64,000 bases of DNA. Source: Paraburkholderia youngii. Lineage in GTDB: Bacteria > Pseudomonadota > Gammaproteobacteria > Burkholderiales > Burkholderiaceae. Both the position numbers and the translations under genes were made by a program. The DNA lies in contig NZ_JAALDK010000001.1 in the NCBI RefSeq assembly GCF_013366925.1, positions 3,775,165-3,839,164 on the forward strand, written 5' to 3'. The stretch's first letter is position 1, and every line of letters starts with the position of its first letter. Below, in pieces: positions 17,999-26,246 of the stretch. The notes below the pieces were generated by a model. The model had not been told where the DNA came from, searched no databases, and worked only from the letters and a program-made list of their open reading frames with translations.

Positions 17999-18460
17999 CT
18001 ACACCGGACCGGGCCCGTTATTGACACGGCCGGCAGCGGTAAGGACAACGCTCACGCGGGAGATGCTCGCGTTAGCACCATGCGACGAAAATTTTCTGAT
18101 TGCAGCGCACGACACCTCACACTCCAGGCCCACGGCCTTGATCAGGGCGTTGGCCTGCGTCGGAGAAAGCGCTTCATGTACGCCTTCCTCCGAAATGCTG
18201 ACAACAAGGACTATGCTGGCATCTCGGTCTATCTTCTCCGTGATCTCGGCGAGATCGACGGTAGTCCCGCGATCTACCGCAACGACTTCGACGGCGCGAC
18301 GTGTGCGCGTGGTCAGAGCTCGCGCAAGGGCGTTAAGACTCGCGCGGTCTTGATCGACAAGGATGAGGTCATGACCACTCGTCGCGAGAAATTCGGCATA
18401 CGCCAGACCAATAACTGATAGTGCGCCGCTCACAACGGCCGTTCCCTGCAATAAGGTCAT
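17999..18460 (-). CDS. Truncated SDR-like protein
   Basis: A 153-residue protein matching only the N-terminal Rossmann half of DltE-type SDRs, which are about 260 residues. The glycine motif is altered to SGALSVIG (compare TGASSGIG at 6002). The NNAG block is replaced by VLVVSIS, and the catalytic Tyr-x3-Lys region is absent. It cannot be an active dehydrogenase by family rules. It is the first gene of the - strand operon and faces the GlxA-type regulator. It may be a decayed gene that still carries the operon promoter, or a repurposed cofactor-binding protein. Confidence 0.6.
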   Translation of the reverse strand: MTLLQGTAVVSGALSVIGLAYAEFLATSGHDLILVDQDRASLNALARALTTRTRRAVEVVAVDRGTTVDLAEITEKIDRDASIVLVVSISEEGVHEALSPTQANALIKAVGLECEVSCAAIRKFSSHGANASISRVSVVLTAAGRVNNGPGPV

Positions 18461-18509
18461 TTTTGTATCCGTCCCGGCGTGCAGCGTTTCACGTCAGGTG
18501 TCTATGATC

Positions 18510-18524
18510 CACGTGATTCACGTG
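18510..18524. promoter_or_regulatory. CACGTGA-T-TCACGTG operator candidate
   Basis: A perfect 15-bp palindrome sits in the 118-base gap between the divergent operon (starts 18460, -) and the GlxA-type regulator (starts 18579, +). A related half-site TTTCACGT occurs at 18487. Symmetry and position suggest a control site for one or both units. AraC-type regulators more often bind direct repeats, so the binder may be a different protein. Confidence 0.5.
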
Positions 18525-18578
18525 TTTCTCAAACGACATTTATAATCAGGTTTTCGGACATGACGCGCGGTGAGAGCG

Positions 18579-19550
18579 ATGCATCGAATCGGCTATTTTT
18601 TGACGGACGGCTTCCAGGTCATGGCGATCGGGACACAAACTGTTTTCGAAATCGCCAATGTGGTGGCACGCGAGCGGCTTTATAGCGTCACGAATTACTC
18701 TCTCGCCGGTGGGGAGACCCGAGCCTCGCTAGGAGTGTCCGTCATAACTCAAAAGGCAGACTCGACGACCGTGGCTGACACGTGGATGGTCAGCGGTGTG
18801 GTGGACCCCACTGGCCGCTCCACCGCTCCGGAAGAACTCCGGTTTTTGAATGAAGCTTCGGTGCGCTCGCGCCGCACCGCGGGCCTTTGTACCGGTGCAT
18901 TTGTGCTTGGCGAAGCCGGTCTGCTTGACGGGCGGCGCGTGACGACACATTGGGCGTTCGCAAAGGCGCTGCAGGCGCGCTGCCCCGACGCTCGCGTTGA
19001 GGCGGACCGGATCTTTATCGTCGATGGCGCGATATGGACTTCGGCTGGACTAACTGCCGCGATGGATCTTGCTCTCGGTATGGTGGAAAAGGACCGCGGC
19101 CCGGAGTTCGCAAACTCGGTCGCCCGAGCGCTCGTCATGCATCATCGGAGATCAGGTGGCCAGTCGCAGCATTCACAAATGCTTGCGCTCGCACCAAAAT
19201 CGGACAGGATTCAAATGGCGCTCGAATATGCGCGCGTAAACCTGTCGAAGCCCCTGCGTGTTGACGACCTGGCAAAGGCAGCACATCTCAGTACACGGCA
19301 GTTCGGCCGTATTTTCCTTTCGGAAACAGGGGAGTCTCCCGCTAAGGCTATCGAGCGACTTCGCCTTGAAGCGGCGAAACATATGGTAGAGCAGGGCCGA
19401 CATTCCCTGGAAGTCATCGCCCGTGAAACAGGATTTCGCGACAGGCGCCATCTGCGTGAAGTATTTGTCCGAGGATACGGTGTGGCGCCCCAGGCGTTGA
19501 GGAGGGACGCTCGTAGCAATGAAGCGTCTGAGCCTATTGAGCAAATTTAA
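18579..19550 (+). CDS. GlxA/AraC-family transcriptional regulator (DJ-1/PfpI + HTH)
   Basis: A 323-residue regulator. Residues about 1-180 form a DJ-1/PfpI-like amidotransferase domain with the elbow Cys in GLCTGAFVLGEAGLLDG. Residues about 210-310 form an AraC HTH (LRVDDLAKAAHLSTRQFGR and LEVIARETGFRDRRHLREVF). I chose the ATG at 18579 with GGTGAGAG just upstream; the GTG at 18570 adds three residues only. It is divergent from the hydrolase/dehydrogenase operon and likely controls it. A strong terminator follows at 19725. Confidence 0.92.
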   Translation: MHRIGYFLTDGFQVMAIGTQTVFEIANVVARERLYSVTNYSLAGGETRASLGVSVITQKADSTTVADTWMVSGVVDPTGRSTAPEELRFLNEASVRSRRTAGLCTGAFVLGEAGLLDGRRVTTHWAFAKALQARCPDARVEADRIFIVDGAIWTSAGLTAAMDLALGMVEKDRGPEFANSVARALVMHHRRSGGQSQHSQMLALAPKSDRIQMALEYARVNLSKPLRVDDLAKAAHLSTRQFGRIFLSETGESPAKAIERLRLEAAKHMVEQGRHSLEVIARETGFRDRRHLREVFVRGYGVAPQALRRDARSNEASEPIEQI

Positions 19551-19724
19551 AGCTGGTGTGAGCGGCGAAGCAGACCGAATCAAATTGTTCACAAGGCCTA
19601 TTCGGGAAGACGGTAGTTGTATTGACAACTTTAGAAGTCAGGGACAAAAAAAGGCATCCGAATTGCTAAGTGCGGCGGCGTCGAGCGGCGGATCTGCATC
19701 GTTCGACGCGCTGCCGGGAAATAC

Positions 19725-19754
19725 AAATAAGCCCGCCAGAGCGGGCTTATTTTT
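19725..19754. terminator. Bidirectional intrinsic terminator
   Basis: A perfect 12-base stem (AAATAAGCCCGC with its complement) closes a CAGA loop and is flanked by A- and T-tracts, so it works in both directions. It lies 175 bases after the regulator stop on the + strand and overlaps the stop codon of the - strand hydrolase gene at 19753. Confidence 0.85.
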
Positions 19755-20595
19755 AGGATTGCACGAACGCCAGCAAATCTGCGTTAAGGGTATCCGCGTT
19801 GATTGTCAGCATGCCGTGCGAGAAGCCGGGGTAGGTCTTGAGCGTGCCGTTCTTGAGCAACTTGATGGACTTAAGCGCCGCATCGCCGATGGGTACGATC
19901 TGATCGTCTTCGCCATGCAGAACGAGCGTCGGGACGGTGATGGCCTTCAGGTCTTCGGTTTGGTCCGTCTCCGAAAATGCCTTGATGCCTTCGTAGTGCG
20001 CTTTTGCGCCACCCATCATCCCTTGCCGCCACCAGTTCTGGATCACGCCTTGGTGCACCGTTGCGCCGGCACGGTTGAACCCATAAAAAGGACCCGCCGG
20101 AACGTCGAGGAAGAATTGAGCGCGATTGTCGGCGAGGGCCTTGCGGAAGCCGTCGAAAACTTCGATGGGCAAGCCTTCGGGATTCGCTTCGGTCTTGAGC
20201 ATGAGCGGAGGGACCGCGCTCACTAGAACGGCCTTCGCGACACGCCCTGCGGGTTCACCATGCTTCGCTACGTAACGTGCCACCTCGCCACCGCCGGTTG
20301 AGTGACCAATATGCACCGCATTGCGAAGGTCGAGCGCTTCGGCCACGGCAAACGCGTCCGCGGCGTAATGGTCCATGTCGTGCCCTTCGGAGACCTGCGA
20401 CGACCGTCCGTGGCCGCGCCGGTCATGCGCAACAACGCGGTAGCTTTTCTGGACGAAGAAGAGCATTTGAGCGTCCCAGTCGTCCGAAGACAAAGGCCAG
20501 CCGTGATGGAAGACGATGGGCTGCGCATCCTTGGGGCCCCAGTCCTTGTAGAAAATTTCGACGTTGTCCTTCGTAGTGACGTACGGCATGGTCAT
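19753..20595 (-). CDS. Alpha/beta hydrolase, non-haem chloroperoxidase-like
   Basis: A 280-residue cofactor-free alpha/beta hydrolase of the chloroperoxidase/aryl-esterase group. Markers are IVFHHGWPLSSDDWDAQM, HDRRGHGRSS, nucleophile Ser in IGHSTGGGEVARY (about residue 100), acid Asp in LHGEDDQIVPI and His in GFSHGML. Such enzymes hydrolyse esters and can make peracids from carboxylates and H2O2. AGAGGA lies just before the ATG. Transcription ends in the shared hairpin that overlaps its stop codon. It is probably a single gene. Confidence 0.92.
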   Translation of the reverse strand: MTMPYVTTKDNVEIFYKDWGPKDAQPIVFHHGWPLSSDDWDAQMLFFVQKSYRVVAHDRRGHGRSSQVSEGHDMDHYAADAFAVAEALDLRNAVHIGHSTGGGEVARYVAKHGEPAGRVAKAVLVSAVPPLMLKTEANPEGLPIEVFDGFRKALADNRAQFFLDVPAGPFYGFNRAGATVHQGVIQNWWRQGMMGGAKAHYEGIKAFSETDQTEDLKAITVPTLVLHGEDDQIVPIGDAALKSIKLLKNGTLKTYPGFSHGMLTINADTLNADLLAFVQS

Positions 20596-20854
20596 TTTCC
20601 TCTTGAGGTTGCATTGAAAGTTGGCCGGCCATCATCTTCCAGCATTCGTCCAACGGCTTTCATTCTCGATAAGTCAGCTATGAGAAGTTAGTCAAAGGCG
20701 CCGCACAGTGGCGTCGCTTTACCGGAATCATCAGATAGATCGCACAATACAAAAAGCATCAGGCAGTGAATTCATCTTCAAAGAAATCATTGGTAATCCC
20801 GCTGCCATAACGAATGTGGCCGGTGTGCGTCCCGTGTCATGTGCGATTTTCCCT

Positions 20855-21142
20855 TCATGCAATCCTGACGAGATGCGAGACTTCGAGCGTCGCGCGGCCC
20901 TCCAGCGTGCTCGCGAGTTTTCTGAACGCGGGTGCATTTGCGTGTTGTGCAAGCGCGCCGGCATCGCTCCAGCGCTCGATCATGACGAAGCGGTTGGGGT
21001 CGTTCGTATCGCGATGAAGATCGTACTGTTCGCAGCCGGGCTCTTCCCGCACGGCGCGTACCGCTTCTTCAAGTGCCTGCATAACGGTAGCGGCATGCTC
21101 GGGCGCCGCGGCAATAGTGGCAACGATGATCTTGGCAGTCAT
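20855..21142 (-). CDS. ABM-domain (quinol monooxygenase-like) protein
   Basis: A 95-residue ferredoxin-fold protein of the antibiotic-biosynthesis-monooxygenase (ABM/YgiN) family. The core is VMQALEEAVRAVREEPGCEQ, YDLHRDTNDPNRFVMIERWSD and LAQHANAPAFRKL, covering the whole family domain of about 95 residues. Such dimers oxidise quinols or degrade haem or other ligands without metal. It is a single gene between two - strand genes. No partner is visible, so the function is family-level only. Confidence 0.88.
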   Translation of the reverse strand: MTAKIIVATIAAAPEHAATVMQALEEAVRAVREEPGCEQYDLHRDTNDPNRFVMIERWSDAGALAQHANAPAFRKLASTLEGRATLEVSHLVRIA

Positions 21143-21176
21143 GGAATACTTTAGAGAAGTTTAAAGAAAGACGTCG

Positions 21177-21614
21177 TCATACGCGATCCAGCCAGATGTC
21201 CGCGGCTTCGAGCGGAGATTTGCCTTCGCGGCAGATAAGAAAATCGAGTTCACTCACCACATCGTTGGCGAGATTTAGCTTGGTCAGTGTCTCGACTAGC
21301 GTTGGCGAGATGCGCGCAACGCAGTCCTCATGCGCGATGAGGGTCGCCCGGTCACTGCCGCGCAATAGACCTCGGGGTTCCGCTAGCTCGCGGATCCGGT
21401 AGCGATAGTGGAGAAACTGCGGCTTCCAAAGCGGCACTACGATCCAAGCGCCCTCTGCGACGGCTGCCTCGAAACGGCCGTAGTACGCCTCCTTGGTTCC
21501 GGTTTCCAAGTGATAGCCTAGCGGGTCGAGTCCGTACTGCTGCACGATCTCCACGGAGAAGCGGCTGAATCCGAGAATCACGCTGAGAGAGCCGTCCAGC
21601 GAGGAAAATATCAA
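21177..21614 (-). pseudogene. Truncated glycine-betaine-type ABC substrate-binding protein
   Basis: A 145-residue frame corresponding to the C-terminal half of an OpuAC-type substrate-binding protein (family length about 280-300). GAWIVVPLWKPQFLHYRYRI and the following region RELAEPRGLLRGSDRATLI match that family's style. There is no signal peptide and the N-terminal lobe is missing. Upstream DNA (21615-21720) is AT-rich and non-coding. The first half has been lost, so binding is unlikely. No OpuA ATPase or permease gene is nearby. Confidence 0.65.
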
Positions 21615-21944
21615 AACATCATAGGCAGCTTTTAGGAAAATACACTCAGAATCTCGCGTATTTTACATAATTGTTTTTAGCGACTTTTATGTCGTAATCC
21701 TAAGTAAATTTTTCGAAATGAGGAGTTCGCTTGAGAGTAGCGAACACGGCGATCGGGGCTTGGGATGTCATGACCTGTACCAGCGCAATCAGGCAAGGCG
21801 ATATATCCGCGAGTGTCAGCGCACCGGCAATTGGTTGTGCTGGCCTAGCTCCGCCACATGGAAGCTCTCCACGTCTGCGTGAGGTAGCGTGGGACCCGGC
21901 TTGCACACCGCCGTCGCACGGCGTGTTTGTCTCTGGCCCCCGCG
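21615..21944. other. Intergenic region at the edge of the accessory segment
   Basis: These 330 bases begin with an unusually AT-rich stretch (21615-21720) and then return to GC-rich sequence without a convincing gene. A frame at 21700-21948 (-) has no recognisable protein. The composition change coincides with the start of the island-type genes, so a junction is possible. No attachment-site repeat was identified. Confidence 0.45.
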
Positions 21945-22190
21945 TCAAAGACCAGCCGCCTTGAGAAGCCTAGATGGCGAAATGTCCAGCGCATCAGCAA
22001 TCCGGATGAGGTTAAGGATCGACAGATTGCGCTCCCCGCGCTCGATTCGCCCCATATGACTTCGATCGATTCCAGTTGCGTGGGCAAGCGCTTCCTGGGA
22101 GACCCCGAATTCCTGACGGCGCGCGCGCACTGTCGCGCCGATGGCCGCCAGATGTCCCGAATCGTCCAGTTTGACCGATACCCTTTGCAT
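21945..22190 (-). CDS. XRE-family (Cro/CI-type) transcriptional regulator
   Basis: An 81-residue single-domain HTH protein: IGATVRARRQEFGVSQEALAHATGIDRSHMGRIERGERNLSILNLIRIADAL forms the five-helix XRE fold (recognition helix around GIDRSHMGRIE). The ATG at 22190 gives the usual length; longer frames upstream give non-conserved residues. The ribosome site is weak. It is divergent from the small hypothetical gene at 22280, 89 bases away, as expected for a regulator of an accessory module. Confidence 0.82.
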   Translation of the reverse strand: MQRVSVKLDDSGHLAAIGATVRARRQEFGVSQEALAHATGIDRSHMGRIERGERNLSILNLIRIADALDISPSRLLKAAGL

Positions 22191-22279
22191 CCTACGATGG
22201 TCGCGGTATGATGACCATTTGGCCACGGCATTTACGACCCATTTCTCCAATTGCTGTTGGTCTTCCGGATCTTTTGCAT

Positions 22280-22738
22280 ATGTTTTTGATTCAGGCTGAG
22301 AACGTCCTTCCGCTTCAATCGGCAGTGGCTGGGGCAGATGTGTGTGCGGTAGCGGAGCAGTGGACTCCGGGTGACCTGTTGGTCCTACGCGTGGCGAGTA
22401 CAGGGGCTCGGGAGATGCCGAGCGTGATCTGGATGGATCTGACGGCCGGTGCAGGTTCACTGGACCAGTTCGTTGACGGAGAAGCCACAGTACGTGGGGC
22501 CGCGCTGGTGAGCACGCGGCTCTCACGGCCGGCTGAGGAGTGGTATCTCGAACCGCTCAGCGAGATCCGCATCGGGGCGACGGAATTCAGTGAGCAGGAC
22601 AGGAAGCTGTTTTCGGTGACGCAATTCACCACGGCAGCGGGACGCAAATTCTCAGTCCCATATGCCGTCGCGACGCGCCCGGCGCGCGGCAGGCGAGTTT
22701 GGCGCGCGAAAGCGCAGGGGGCCCAGGCCAACTGCTGA
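22280..22738 (+). CDS. Hypothetical protein of an island type
   Basis: A 152-residue soluble protein that I do not recognise. The N-terminus MFLIQAENVLPLQ and central VIWMDLTAGAGSL look like ordinary folded protein, while the last 25 residues are rich in Arg and Ala. The ATG at 22280 was chosen because upstream residues look non-coding. It is divergent from the XRE regulator and starts a row of same-strand small genes (22280-26585). A role in an integrative element or plasmid-derived module is inference from context. Confidence 0.5.
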   Translation: MFLIQAENVLPLQSAVAGADVCAVAEQWTPGDLLVLRVASTGAREMPSVIWMDLTAGAGSLDQFVDGEATVRGAALVSTRLSRPAEEWYLEPLSEIRIGATEFSEQDRKLFSVTQFTTAAGRKFSVPYAVATRPARGRRVWRAKAQGAQANC

Positions 22739-22991
22739 GCGGGGCTGGCAGTGGACGCGCATCGGCACACGAGATCGGGCATGGCCATTCAGGAAATGGA
22801 CAGCGGTGTGCCGCGACCATCTGGTGCAGACTGATCCAGTGCTTGGCATGAGTGCGCTGGCAGTCCTCACAAAATTGCAGATGCAGCTAGCCGCAATGTG
22901 CAGGCCGGACGCAAGCTGGCCGTGATAATCCGCCTTATCGCGGCCAGCGTGTACTCGCCGCCTCCAAAGGGGCATCCCCCAGGAAAATGAC

Positions 22992-23243
22992 ATGAGTCGA
23001 CGCAGCAAACGGCCGGCGCTGCTGCCCGACGAAACCGGGCAGTTGCGCGCGCGGCTGCGGCGCTTCGCGCTCGCGACCTGCGACGACGCCACCCGCGCCT
23101 CCAGAACCGCGACGATCCCGTTTCCGGAGCACGTGAGCGTACTCGCCGGTCCGCTGCGCCGCGTGCGTCCGCCGGGTACGGAGCCGGCGCGGGCTCACAG
23201 CAACGCCGGAGAGCCAGGCCAGGATGACGAGGACAGTCAATGA
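22992..23243 (+). CDS. Small Arg-rich hypothetical protein
   Basis: An 83-residue basic protein (SRRSKRPALLPDETGQLRARLRR at the N-terminus) with an acidic tail (GEPGQDDEDSQ). No known domain was recognised. AGGAAAATGAC precedes the ATG. A charged, low-complexity composition like this is common in island cargo genes. It could be a small DNA-associated protein, but nothing in the sequence proves that. Confidence 0.4.
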   Translation: MSRRSKRPALLPDETGQLRARLRRFALATCDDATRASRTATIPFPEHVSVLAGPLRRVRPPGTEPARAHSNAGEPGQDDEDSQ

Positions 23244-23406
23244 AGCACCCCAACGCGGGGGCGACGGTCATTGGCGCGGATCACACCGTGCGGGGCTGTC
23301 TAGGCCGGTTCAATCTAAGCAGGAGCAAACAGATGCTGAATGTCGAATGGACCGGCCACGGCGATGGGCCGGTGCGTCCCGGTCACGCGAGGATGCGCGC
23401 GCGGCC

Positions 23407-23940
23407 ATGACCGATACCCGCTATCACGGCGCGCTGGTGTATCCCATCCCGACCGGGGATGCCCCCAGCTGGGACAACCGCTACTTCATCGACACCGAGT
23501 TCACCGATTTCCAGCGTTGCCAGCTGATCAGTCTCGCGGTCGTCGGCGAGAACGGGAACGAGTTCTATGGCGAGCGTACCGATTTAGACCGGACACTGTG
23601 CAGCGACTTTGTCCGCACCGTGGTGCTGCCGCAACTCGGCGAGTTCGAGGGGCGCGCAATGCCGTTCGCAGCACTGCGCGAGGCATTGCGCGCCTGGCTC
23701 GCGGACATCCCGGGCGATGGGGCGCCGTTGCTCTGTTACGACTACGGGACGGACCTGAACCTGTTCCGGTTTCTGCTGGGTGGCCCGCTACCGCGCGGCT
23801 GGCGGATCGAGAATATCGCGGACCGTCGCGACCGGGAGCGGCGCGCCGCCTATTTCGTCCAGCAGGGCGGCGAACATCACGCGCTGCATGACGCGCGGGC
23901 CAATGCGTACGCCTTTGCCGGCGGAAGGCGGCGGATGTGA
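23407..23940 (+). CDS. DEDDh-type 3'-5' exonuclease-like protein
   Basis: A 177-residue RNase H-fold nuclease resembling Rv2179c-type exoribonucleases. Exo I is FIDTEFTDF (Asp and Glu), exo II is LLCYDYGTDLNLF (Asp), and exo III is HHALHDARANAYAF (His and Asp), so all four metal ligands and the general-base His are visible. I chose the ATG at 23407; the frame is open further upstream but reads as non-conserved residues. It lies in the island gene row and may process RNA or single-stranded DNA, possibly in element maintenance or defence. Confidence 0.75.
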   Translation: MTDTRYHGALVYPIPTGDAPSWDNRYFIDTEFTDFQRCQLISLAVVGENGNEFYGERTDLDRTLCSDFVRTVVLPQLGEFEGRAMPFAALREALRAWLADIPGDGAPLLCYDYGTDLNLFRFLLGGPLPRGWRIENIADRRDRERRAAYFVQQGGEHHALHDARANAYAFAGGRRRM

Positions 23941-24025
23941 TGTGGCCGCGGGAGGGCCATGTGCATGCAGCCGGACACATGCCTCGTATCTGCGAACATT
24001 GCAGGGACTACGGCAGGAGATCAGG

Positions 24026-25037
24026 ATGACCGGGGAGCGCGAGTGGGTTCCGCGAACCGACGCGGCTCAGATTGCGCAGCGCCTGCGTGAACGCCGGGAA
24101 GCGTCGGGGATGACGCAGCCCGAACTCGCACGCAAGGTGGGCGTGGCCAGATCGACCTACGTGCACTGGGAGAGGGGAAGGCTGCCTGGCACCCTTGCGA
24201 CAGCGACGGTGAACGCCCTGGAAGCCGCCCTGCAGGTGCCGCAAGGATGGTTGCTCCGCCATGGGATGCTGCCGTTCCCGGACCTGGGGTTCGACGCGGC
24301 AAATGCGGCGCCCCACGAAAGTGGGCGGGATCTCCTGCAGGCGCGGATTCCCCGGGCCCGGTGCCAGGAGCTCGGCCCGCACGCACGGCGGCTGGGCGAG
24401 GAACTGGGCTTGACCGTTGCGGAGGTGGCGCGAGCTTGTGCAGTGAGCCATCCCACGCTGTCGCAGTGGGAGCAGGCGACGTTTCCCAAGGTGCTCACCG
24501 CGCAGCGCCTTCGCGCCTGGGAGCGTGCACTCCTGCTTGCGCCAGGGGAATTGCTCGCGCCTCCGGCGTCGCATCCCCGGTTTGCGATGGCCGGTGGCGC
24601 GTGCTCAACGAGGCTCAAACGCTCGAAGCCGCGATCCATGGCGTTGCGGCCTGTCTGGCCACGCGCGGCCGCAACCTGGTCGGGCCGGAACAGCCGCTGG
24701 ACAAGGCAGCCAGCCGGAATGCCGACCTGCTTGGTCACCGCTATGGCATTGGCGCGCACCGCCACTGGCCCCTGGTCGACGTCGCCGTCTCGTACGGAAT
24801 GGCGCGCGCGGATGTACACAAAGCCGTGCACGCCTGATCGCGCGGTCGGCGCAGTTCGCGTTCGAGATCCCGGTGCTGGACTCCATCATTGGGGCGGGGG
24901 GCTTTTCGTCAGCGAGTGCAGCCGTCGATGACCGCGTGCGTGAGCTGCTGGGGCCGTCGCTGTCGATGGCGCGCGCTGCGGCATTCGCCGACGAGATATT
25001 GTCCCGGCGGACCACCGGCGCTGATCTCAGTAGGTCG
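24026..25037 (+). pseudogene. Double-HTH (XRE) protein gene broken by two frameshifts
   Basis: The start region codes for two tandem XRE helix-turn-helix domains: residues about 15-70 (IAQRLRERREASGMTQPELA) and about 125-185 (LGEELGLTVAEVARACAVSH). Recognisable coding then moves to the next frame near 24570-24605 (RWRVLNEAQTLEAAIHGVA) and again near 24822-24836 (RLIARSAQFAFEIPVLDSI). Each change is consistent with a one-base deletion. The first frame alone runs on to 24931 but with nonsense residues. An ancestral protein of about 330 residues is likely. GGAGATCAGG precedes the ATG. Confidence 0.55.
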
Positions 25038-25263
25038 GTGAGCTGCGCCAGCATCACGACGCAATCGGCGAAGGCTCCGCTGGTCCAGGGTGTCCTGCCT
25101 GAAGTGCAGGAACGTGGCCTCGACATATCGCACGTGGCGGAAGCTGCAGTTGGCAGGGTCGCGGCCGAAAAGCGCGCGGCGGAATGGCTGAAGGAGAACG
25201 CGGAAGCGATCGAAAGCTCCAACGCTTACGTGGAACAGCACGGGCTTCCACTTGAAATGTACC
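25038..25263 (+). pseudogene. CcdA-like antitoxin remnant without stop codon
   Basis: About 75 residues resemble type II CcdA antitoxins: PLVQGVLPEVQERGLDIS as the DNA-binding region, then AAEKRAAEWLKENAEAIESS and YVEQHGLPLEMYRKF at the C-terminus. CcdA proteins normally end right after this Phe. Here the next codon is CGA where a TGA would be expected, and the frame stays open to about 25500. The only start codon nearby is a GTG at 25038. No CcdB toxin follows in any frame I examined, so this is an orphan and probably non-functional. Confidence 0.5.
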
Positions 25264-25417
25264 GGAAGTTCCGAGGGAGCCTTCCGCTGTCTTTCCGGAT
25301 GCACGGGGTGGAGTGGCCGCCTGGTATTGCGCCGATCGCGACGCATGTATCAGGTCTCTCGATGTCAGTCCGCGGGACAGCGGCGCCGGATGAGACGGTT
25401 ACCAAAAGGAGAGGCGG

Positions 25418-25864
25418 ATGCTTCGAATCACTGTTGAATTGCTGCCCGGCGGACAGGAAAAGGGAAAGCGCGTCATCGCGACGGCGGATATCGCGCGGGT
25501 GAGCGACGGGCCGTTTGGGGCACTCGCGGACTACCGGGTCACCCTGGCGGATGCGATGCTCGGTGAGGTCGGCGAGCGCGCCGTTGTGCGCAGTTATCCA
25601 CGATTTGCGGGGAGCGTGTGGGACCTCGTGGCCCGCGGGATTGCTGCTGCACTGAACCAGGACACTGAAGCGTTGCCCGCCCGACCGGCGAAACCGGAGG
25701 TGCCAGTTCACACCAACGAAGCAGGCTTCCGGTACGTGCGTCTGGAGGAAATCCCCGAGCCGACCCGAACATTCTTTGACCGGAAGCTCGCCGGTTCGGG
25801 CATTCCCGATCACGGCTGCGCCTACGCGCATGACTGGTTCGACTTTCTCAACGGTCAGCGCTGA
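25418..25864 (+). CDS. Hypothetical protein of an island type
   Basis: A 148-residue protein with a good AGGAG site before its ATG. The N-terminal half is beta-rich (MLRITVELLPGGQEKGKRVI, then VSDGPFGALADYRVTLAD); the C-terminal half has WDLVARGIAAALNQ and the conserved-looking YVRLEEIPEPTRTFFDRKLAGSG. I do not recognise a family. Good codon usage and a clean frame suggest it is intact, unlike its upstream neighbours. Confidence 0.55.
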   Translation: MLRITVELLPGGQEKGKRVIATADIARVSDGPFGALADYRVTLADAMLGEVGERAVVRSYPRFAGSVWDLVARGIAAALNQDTEALPARPAKPEVPVHTNEAGFRYVRLEEIPEPTRTFFDRKLAGSGIPDHGCAYAHDWFDFLNGQR

Positions 25865-25991
25865 TGCCAGAGCCCCATGCGAAAATGACGCGGGGCAGTC
25901 TGTGACGCTGCTGACCGCATCCAGTATCTGCAGTGATTGGCCGCCGACAATTAAGGCATCGGCTCAACGCTCCCAAGAGGAGTGGGGATTC

Positions 25992-26243
25992 ATGAGTACC
26001 AGGAACCACATCAGGTATCAGTCGAGAGAGGGAGATCAGCCCGGCTGGGATCTCTACACCGAGATTCTTGAGGCGGAGGACGTTGTGTATCTCGAGCTCG
26101 ACGGTGTTGCCGCTGAAGTCACGATGCTCGGGAACATGGAGCGCGGGCCGGGCACGGTGCTGTTGCGCCTGCCGGTCGACACTGCGAAGCAGCTTGGTCT
26201 CGTGCCGCCGGACTGGGAAACGTCGGACTGGGGAAAGGGATAG
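25992..26243 (+). CDS. Small acidic hypothetical protein
   Basis: An 83-residue acidic protein: GWDLYTEILEAEDVVYLELD, then a strand-rich middle (VTMLGNMERGPGTVLLRLPVD) and a WETSDWGKG end. AGGAG and GGGGA precede the ATG at 25992. It is 3 bases upstream of the next gene, so the two are surely co-transcribed. No family or function was recognised. Confidence 0.5.
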   Translation: MSTRNHIRYQSREGDQPGWDLYTEILEAEDVVYLELDGVAAEVTMLGNMERGPGTVLLRLPVDTAKQLGLVPPDWETSDWGKG

Positions 26244-26246
26244 GTC

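Noticed and set aside
25252..25437. Short frames after the CcdA-like remnant, one with a Cys-containing WYCADRDACIRS block
   Set aside because: The block looks like the end of a small Cys-containing protein, but no start codon or complete frame could be found, so I did not list it as a gene.
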